A stretch of 64,000 nucleotides of DNA from Gammaproteobacteria bacterium (lineage in GTDB: Bacteria; Pseudomonadota; Gammaproteobacteria; Pseudomonadales; Azotimanducaceae), in NCBI GenBank assembly GCA_002708765.1, contig PAPD01000012.1, positions 3,483-67,482 of the forward strand. Reading direction: 5' to 3'. Under the pieces are notes generated by a model. The model was not told the DNA's origin. It was given only the letters and a program-made list of their open reading frames with translations, and did no database searches. A program made the translations under genes and the position numbers. Positions 60,686 to 64,000 of the stretch are shown here, in pieces (position 1 is the first letter of the stretch; each line of letters opens with the position of its first letter).

Positions 60686-62089
60686 ATGCGAGGGGTAGGG
60701 GTAGATTTTGGCACATCTAACAGTGCAGCGGCTTGTTACGATGGAAAAAGGGTTTACATGGTAGGGCTCGAAGGCGATGAACCGATTATGCCTACAGCTA
60801 CTCACTTGGATCGAAAATGGCAACCCAAAACAGGTCAAGAAGCAGTAACACAGTACATAGAAGAAAACAGAAACAGGATGGTTGAACTTACGCCTGAAGT
60901 CATAGCTAAAACGACTATGATTGGTTCGGAATATCAGGCACCTGCGGCCGAAGCTGATAGGTCGAACATGGCTGATGTCTATGGTAAACCAGTGATAGAC
61001 AAAGGCATGCCAGGAAGACTTTTTAGAGGAATAAAGAGACTACTAGGTAGTGATTCATTAAAAAGATTGATGGTATTTGATCGTCCATTTCGTTTAGTAG
61101 CGTTAATAACTCCAATTTTTCTTCGGATTAAAAAATCGGTTGAACATTCGATAGATAGACCATTAACGAGTATTCATTGCGGGCATCCGGTTGTTTTTGA
61201 GGGTAGTGATAGAAATACGAATTCGATCGCTTTTTCCAGGCTTTCTGAGGCCTGTTCGTATGCGGGCTTACGAAACGTCATATTTTTTCCCGAACCAGTT
61301 GCCGCAGCATTAAGTTACCTTTATGCCGATAAGTCAATAGAATCAGGTTTTGTTCTTGCTTTTGACTTTGGGGGTGGGACGATGGATCTCTCTGTTATCG
61401 AATTCAAAAAAAATGATTTTAAGGTTCGAGCCACCGGCGGTTTGCCTTTGGGAGGTGATCATATTGACCAGTTAATTTTCCAGGAATTTTTGTCACCTGC
61501 ATTAGGAAAGGGCGAAATTTGGTCGCGCATGCGTGATGGTAAGTTAGTTGAAAACGAATTTCCTTTTGACGAGATTGAAGAAAAACTCCTTAACTGGACT
61601 GTCACCTATATGCTCAATCAGAATCAATATCGTGCAAATATAATTGACCGGATTGAACAAGGTGGGCCGGGCGCAGCGAAATTTCAGCGTTTATTAGATC
61701 TGATTTCCCACAATCAAAGCTATCTGGTTTTTCAGGAAATCAGGCGAGCTAAAGCTACCTTGTCGTTTCAGGAGATTTCACTGATTGATATTCCAGAGCT
61801 CGATCTGTCACTAGAGATTTCAAGATCTGATCTTGAAAGAATCATTCGAACGATGTTGAACCAGATTGCCTTGGAGATGGATTCGGTTCTGAGCAAGGCT
61901 GGTCTGGAAGATAACGAAATTGATATAGTGGTTCGGACTGGGGGTTCGTCGCAGATCGCTTCAGTAAAGCAGGCACTAAGCGATAGGTTTCCCGGCAAGG
62001 TTGTTGAGCATGACCCGTTTACTAGTGTGGCTGCTGGACTCGCTATAGCTAATTATCATGGATTTAGATTCGAGGTGGAATCGGGCTAG
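60686..62089 (+). CDS. yegD: YegD-like Hsp70 family protein
   Basis: A 467-residue Hsp70-family ATPase lacking the normal C-terminal substrate domain length. The nucleotide-binding motifs GVDFGTSNSAAACYDG (residues 5-20), AFDFGGGTMDLSVIEF and RTGGSSQIASVKQAL are seen. It resembles E. coli YegD, a DnaK-related protein of uncertain role. It is third in the run after TPR-CHAT and TolC on the same strand, but a 149-nt gap with no obvious promoter or heat-shock (sigma-32) signal separates it. It is convergent with the RND gene. Confidence 0.9.
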   Translation: MRGVGVDFGTSNSAAACYDGKRVYMVGLEGDEPIMPTATHLDRKWQPKTGQEAVTQYIEENRNRMVELTPEVIAKTTMIGSEYQAPAAEADRSNMADVYGKPVIDKGMPGRLFRGIKRLLGSDSLKRLMVFDRPFRLVALITPIFLRIKKSVEHSIDRPLTSIHCGHPVVFEGSDRNTNSIAFSRLSEACSYAGLRNVIFFPEPVAAALSYLYADKSIESGFVLAFDFGGGTMDLSVIEFKKNDFKVRATGGLPLGGDHIDQLIFQEFLSPALGKGEIWSRMRDGKLVENEFPFDEIEEKLLNWTVTYMLNQNQYRANIIDRIEQGGPGAAKFQRLLDLISHNQSYLVFQEIRRAKATLSFQEISLIDIPELDLSLEISRSDLERIIRTMLNQIALEMDSVLSKAGLEDNEIDIVVRTGGSSQIASVKQALSDRFPGKVVEHDPFTSVAAGLAIANYHGFRFEVESG

Positions 62090-62129
62090 TTAAAAAGATT
62101 TATGGGTATCAAAGCCAAAAAATATGTGT

Positions 62130-64000
62130 CTAGGCTTCGGATGGGTTGGTGGGTTTAGACTCAATATGAGGACGTTGGTTTTTGCTTGTTTCTCTCCATA
62201 ATCCCAGCCAATCCTCCATCATCAGATACAAACTTGGAACAAGAAACAGTGTAATAGCAGTTGAAAACAGAACCCCGAACGCTAGCGAAATTGCCATCGG
62301 GATAAACATAAATGTTTCGGGATCACTATCGGTCATAAGAGGTATAAGCCCGACAAAAGTAGTAACGGATGTGAGAATAATTGGCCTGAATCTAACAACA
62401 CCTGCAGAAGAAACTGCGTCGAAGAGTTCTGTGCCATTTCGTCTTAGTCGGTTTATATAGTCCACTAATACTAAGGAAGCATTTACCACTACTCCCGATA
62501 GGGCGATTATTCCTAGTAATGAAAAGAAAATCAGATCCCAGCCCATAATGTAATGCCCGACAATGGCGCCAACTGCTCCGAATGGGATAACACTCATGAT
62601 TACTAGCGGTTGCATATAGCTTTTCAGAGGTATCGCGAGAAGAGCAAAAATAATCATTAGTGCCAGAGGAACAGTCTCAACCATGCTGCCCAGAGCCTTG
62701 TTTCGCTCTTCCTGCTCCCCAGAAAGCCTGAATTCGGTGTCCGGAAAATCGAGATTGAAGCATCTGTTTTCAGGATTAGAGAAAGTTGATCCTTGGGCAC
62801 AGATTGTCTTTTCCACGGCTGCCAGAATTTCCTCTGGAGTTGCCGTCGATCTATTTACATCTCCGATAACTTCAATCAGTCGTCTTTGATCTTCCCTATA
62901 AATTGCACTGTAACCTGTGCCATAGTCAACTTTCGCAACTGATCCGAATGGGACCTCAAGGTTTTCCTTTGTTCGAATTCTCATATTTTCAAGGCTACCG
63001 ACTGATTTGCGTTCGGTCTCTGGGTATCTGACCATCACTCTGACGTCATCGGTTCCTCTCTGGATTCTCTGTGCTTCTTCTCCATAGAAAGCTTGCCTTA
63101 CCTGTCTCGCGAGATCGTTAAGCGTGAGGCCGAGCGGCTTGGCCTCAGAAAGTATGTTTAGCTTTATTTCCTGCTTACCTGCACGAAAGCTGTCTCTAAG
63201 ATCGACAACCCCGGGATATTTTTTCAATTCAGCTTTTAGCATCTCAGCGGCTTCTCTTAGTTCTTCTATATTCTTTCCCTTCAGTTGTATGGCCAGCGCC
63301 TCACCTGCCTTGAATGCGGATGTTTCGAATTGCAGTTCGACAGCGTCGGTGATTGGTCCGGTATTTTCTCTCCATAGATCACCGATGCGGTTTGTGTTCC
63401 ATCCCGGTCTCTCTTCAATCGGTGGTAATGAAACGACAATTTCCGCTAGATGGCTACCGCCGGCAGTCTGGGACGGAGGCCCAGAACTTCTGGCAGCGGT
63501 TGAGCCTATCGACTGGAAGATTTGCAGGACAACCGATCGATCGGTATTCCCGAGATCTGCGTCAATTTGCGCGGCAGTTTTTCTCGCTGCAGCTTCAATT
63601 TGTGAGGCTGCTGATTCAGTATATTCGACGTTTATTCCTTGCGGCATGATCAATGTGGCATATATTCTGTCTCCTTCTACTGCAGGGAAAAACTGGAAAA
63701 TGACTCTTCCGCTGAATATAAGAGCAACGGAAATAACTAAAATTCCTGTGGCAATCGACCATGTTACCCAGCGCCATTCTAGAGTTTTTTCCAAGAAGCG
63801 CCGGTATTGATTTTCCGCGAAAGTTTCTAGACCTCCAGAAAGTTTGCCTTGAAACGCTATCCAGGTTTTAACTATGAAACTTTTTTGGAAGAGGTAGCCC
63901 TTTGTTTTCCGGTGCGCAAGGTGCGCGGGGAGTATGAACATGCATTCCAGAATGCTAAATACGAGACAGACCAGAACTACCCATCCTATGATTGAGAAGA
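62130..64000 (-). CDS. RND efflux transporter (partial, continues past the window end)
   Basis: A 5'-truncated gene: no stop lies upstream in this frame before the window edge, and FSIIGWVVLVCLVFSILECMFILPAH continues as a membrane helix, so the internal ATG at 63941 is not its start. At least 620 residues of an HAE1/CusA-like resistance-nodulation-division pump are seen. They include the periplasmic pore domain, GGSHLAEIVVSLPP, and the helical C-terminal part with LALMIIFALLAIPLKSYMQPLVIMSVIPFGAVGAIVGHYIMGWDLIFFSLLGIIALSGVVVNASLVLVDY. It pumps toxic compounds or metals with proton exchange. A membrane-fusion partner, if any, would be beyond the edge. It is convergent with the Hsp70-like gene. 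Confidence 0.93.
   Translation of the reverse strand, partial: FSIIGWVVLVCLVFSILECMFILPAHLAHRKTKGYLFQKSFIVKTWIAFQGKLSGGLETFAENQYRRFLEKTLEWRWVTWSIATGILVISVALIFSGRVIFQFFPAVEGDRIYATLIMPQGINVEYTESAASQIEAAARKTAAQIDADLGNTDRSVVLQIFQSIGSTAARSSGPPSQTAGGSHLAEIVVSLPPIEERPGWNTNRIGDLWRENTGPITDAVELQFETSAFKAGEALAIQLKGKNIEELREAAEMLKAELKKYPGVVDLRDSFRAGKQEIKLNILSEAKPLGLTLNDLARQVRQAFYGEEAQRIQRGTDDVRVMVRYPETERKSVGSLENMRIRTKENLEVPFGSVAKVDYGTGYSAIYREDQRRLIEVIGDVNRSTATPEEILAAVEKTICAQGSTFSNPENRCFNLDFPDTEFRLSGEQEERNKALGSMVETVPLALMIIFALLAIPLKSYMQPLVIMSVIPFGAVGAIVGHYIMGWDLIFFSLLGIIALSGVVVNASLVLVDYINRLRRNGTELFDAVSSAGVVRFRPIILTSVTTFVGLIPLMTDSDPETFMFIPMAISLAFGVLFSTAITLFLVPSLYLMMEDWLGLWRETSKNQRPHIESKPTNPSEA

Noticed and set aside
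62182..63810. Plus-strand open frames opposite the RND gene
   Set aside because: Serine/isoleucine-rich antisense readings of membrane helices without motifs.
62130..63941. RND gene starting at the internal ATG at 63941
   Set aside because: The frame remains open with a membrane helix to position 64000; the true start is outside the window.

Overview
The window looks like a chromosomal segment of a marine-type gammaproteobacterium. The housekeeping block dnaX-ybaB-recR-rnd-ycgN, followed by hrpA, mlaA, dusA and gltX, is of gammaproteobacterial type, and the protein sequences look Pseudomonadales/Cellvibrionales-like. That placement is an inference from gene content; there is no rRNA gene to confirm it. 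Several starts are GTG or TTG, and coding density is very high, with many ATGA or TGATG overlaps.

Region 1 (1-21.3 kb) is accessory and catabolic. Two TonB-dependent receptors (604-3144 and 11707-14253) flank a cluster with a 7Fe ferredoxin, a TetR regulator, a cytochrome P450, a Rieske oxygenase, two small unknown proteins and a FadD19-like acyl-CoA synthetase. Next to it are a divergent AMP ligase and two paralogous SnoaL-like proteins. This has the make-up of an uptake, hydroxylation and CoA-activation route for a hydrophobic, possibly steroid- or terpenoid-like substrate. Further on are an MDR reductase, a ThuA/MFS pair, a chorismate-lyase-like protein, a tyrosine phosphatase, an epoxide-hydrolase-like protein and a second MDR dehydrogenase.

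Region 2 (21.3-37.6 kb) is mostly core. It starts with a periplasmic AroQ chorismate mutase fused to a PheC-type cyclohexadienyl dehydratase, coupled to a glycerophosphodiesterase. dnaX carries an in-frame A AAA AAG heptamer whose -1 frame meets a stop after one codon, as in the E. coli gamma/tau switch. ybaB, recR, rnd, ycgN, a MoxR/VWA pair, hrpA (split by a frameshift), mlaA, a TerB-like protein, dusA and gltX follow.

Region 3 (37.6-48.3 kb) is again accessory: an acyl-CoA synthetase, a PPOX-fold protein, a SnoaL-like protein, two SDRs, a third TonB-dependent receptor, a phytanoyl-CoA dioxygenase-like protein, a crotonase and a nitroreductase.

Region 4 (48.3-51.7 kb) looks like an integration site. 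A tRNA-Ala(GGC) at 51561-51636 has its 3' 31 nt perfectly repeated at 50313-50343. Between the copies lie 10-bp direct repeats and one unknown exported protein, with no integrase. Just outside is an AT-rich S9 peptidase lipoprotein gene.

Region 5 (51.7-64 kb) has an aldo/keto reductase, two SDR-type genes and an acyltransferase. Then come a very large secreted TPR-CHAT (caspase-like) protein, a TolC-family outer-membrane protein and a YegD-like Hsp70 on the same strand. An RND efflux pump that runs off the window end closes it. The secreted TPR-CHAT/TolC pair is the best candidate here for an undescribed system.
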